A stretch of DNA of 46,665 bases from NCBI GenBank assembly GCA_023388355.1, contig JAEWGI010000013.1, positions 1 to 46,665 of the forward strand. Direction: 5' to 3'. The notes under the pieces are model-generated. The model had not been told where the DNA came from and searched no databases. It was given only the letters and a program-made list of their open reading frames with translations. This DNA is from Pseudomonadota bacterium (GTDB lineage: Bacteria > Pseudomonadota > Gammaproteobacteria > Xanthomonadales > Xanthomonadaceae). This document shows, in pieces, positions 46,005-46,665 of the stretch; position 1 is the stretch's first letter; each line of letters starts with the position of its first letter. A program made the translations under genes and the position numbers.

Positions 46005-46665
46005 GGTGACGCACCTCGCCCGCGCCTTCGATGTTTTCCACACAGCGGCCGCAGATTTCCGGATGTGCGGCGTGGCTGCCGACATCCGGCAGATGGTGCC
46101 AGCAACGGCCGCACTTGGCATGCCCGGTCTTCTTCACCAGCAGTTTCAGGCCGGCCAGCTCGCTTTCCACCGCTTCGGCAGGCGCCTGGGCCAGCGGTGC
46201 GACTTCGACCGCGGAGGTGATCAGCACGAAGCGCAGCTCATCGCCCAGCTTGGCCAGATCGGCTACCAGCGCCTCCTCGGCATACAGCGTGACTTCGGCC
46301 TGCAGGTTGCCGCCGATGGTCTTCGCCGCACGCTGGTTTTCCAGCTCCTTGTTGACCGCAGCCTTGACTGCCATGACCTTGTCCCAGAAAGCACGATCCA
46401 GCGCGGCGTCCTGCGGCAGCTCGGCAAGCCCCTCGTACCAGGTGTTGAGCATCACCGACTCGTTGCGCTCGCCCGGCAGGTACTGCCAGATTTCCTCGGC
46501 GGTGAACGCCAGGATCGGCGCGATCCAGCGCACCAGCGCCTCGGCGATGTGGTACAGCGCGGTCTGGCAGGAGCGACGCGGCAGGCTGTCGGCACCGGTG
46601 GTGTACTGGCGATCCTTGATGATGTCGAGGTAGAAACCGCCCAGCTCCTGCACGCAGAAGTTGTG
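45997..46665 (-). CDS. ileS: Isoleucyl-tRNA synthetase, C-terminal fragment (runs off window)
   Basis: About 222 residues of the C-terminus are visible, from [23 protein letters not shown] onward (landmark only), through the anticodon-binding domain ([23 protein letters not shown]) to the C-terminal zinc-binding motif with CGRCW and CGRC near the end (GEVRHHA last). The catalytic half lies beyond the right edge. The sequence is close to Pseudomonas IleS. It overlaps lspA, so the two are coupled. Confidence 0.96.
   Translation of the reverse strand, partial: HNFCVQELGGFYLDIIKDRQYTTGADSLPRRSCQTALYHIAEALVRWIAPILAFTAEEIWQYLPGERNESVMLNTWYEGLAELPQDAALDRAFWDKVMAVKAAVNKELENQRAAKTIGGNLQAEVTLYAEEALVADLAKLGDELRFVLITSAVEVAPLAQAPAEAVESELAGLKLLVKKTGHAKCGRCWHHLPDVGSHAAHPEICGRCVENIEGAGEVRHHA

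Overview
The window looks like chromosome of a high-GC gammaproteobacterium of the Xanthomonadaceae/Lysobacteraceae (Lysobacter- or Luteimonas-like). The clues are the lexA-recA-recX-alaS-csrA gene order, a Xanthomonas-type LexA operator (TTAGTAGTATTACTACTAA), REP elements built on GTAGGAGCGGCTTCAGCCGC, and protein sequences that I recognise as Xanthomonad-like. I could run no database search, so family and lineage statements come from recognition of motifs and sequences.

Layout. 1-2.3 kb: the 5' part of a copper-exporting ATPase (cut by the left edge) behind a CueR-type promoter, then tRNA-Arg(ACG) and tRNA-Ser(GCT). 2.4-8.1 kb, minus strand: csrA, alaS, recX, recA, lexA, the SOS/RNA-regulator block. 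8.2-10.4 kb: a UbiB-family kinase and a CinA/PncC amidase. 10.4-13.4 kb: a REP cluster and a large TonB-dependent receptor. 13.8-21.8 kb, plus strand: mutS, a very unusual 1108-residue membrane-anchored AAA+ protein, a DUF937 protein and a YhiN-type flavoprotein. 22-24.3 kb: catalase with an OxyR-like site, Hsp15 and a remnant of a MATE transporter gene. 24.4-26.8 kb, minus: the rpsP-rimM-trmD-rplS operon. 27.1-34.6 kb, plus: an mdtABC-type RND efflux operon. 34.6-42.2 kb: a class IV aminotransferase, ffh, a CcsA/YpjD membrane protein, a Cds1-like PLP enzyme, radA and a GMC oxidoreductase. 42.2-43.9 kb: tRNA-Thr(CGT) and four small genes, three of unknown function. 44-46.7 kb, minus: ispH, fkpB, lspA and the 3' end of ileS.

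Two things stand out. First, the protein at 16519-19845 joins a transmembrane anchor and a double-ring Clp-type ATPase to a C-terminal segment that reads as a class I release factor (RF2-like PCRF region plus the RF2 C-terminal tail) from which the catalytic GGQ domain is missing. I know of no characterised protein with this design. It suggests an ATP-driven remodeler that docks on ribosomes or mimics a release factor. Second, the right end appears to come from another lineage: ileS, lspA, fkpB and the N-terminal two thirds of ispH read as Pseudomonas (stutzeri-like), while the last third of ispH reads as Xanthomonad. The switch lies inside ispH near 44200-44350, so this is either a homologous-recombination import or an assembly chimera.

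Smaller points are a lexA start codon that abuts the LexA operator (probably a leaderless mRNA), an efflux operon between ffh and rpsP, and a decayed MATE gene fragment beside hslR.
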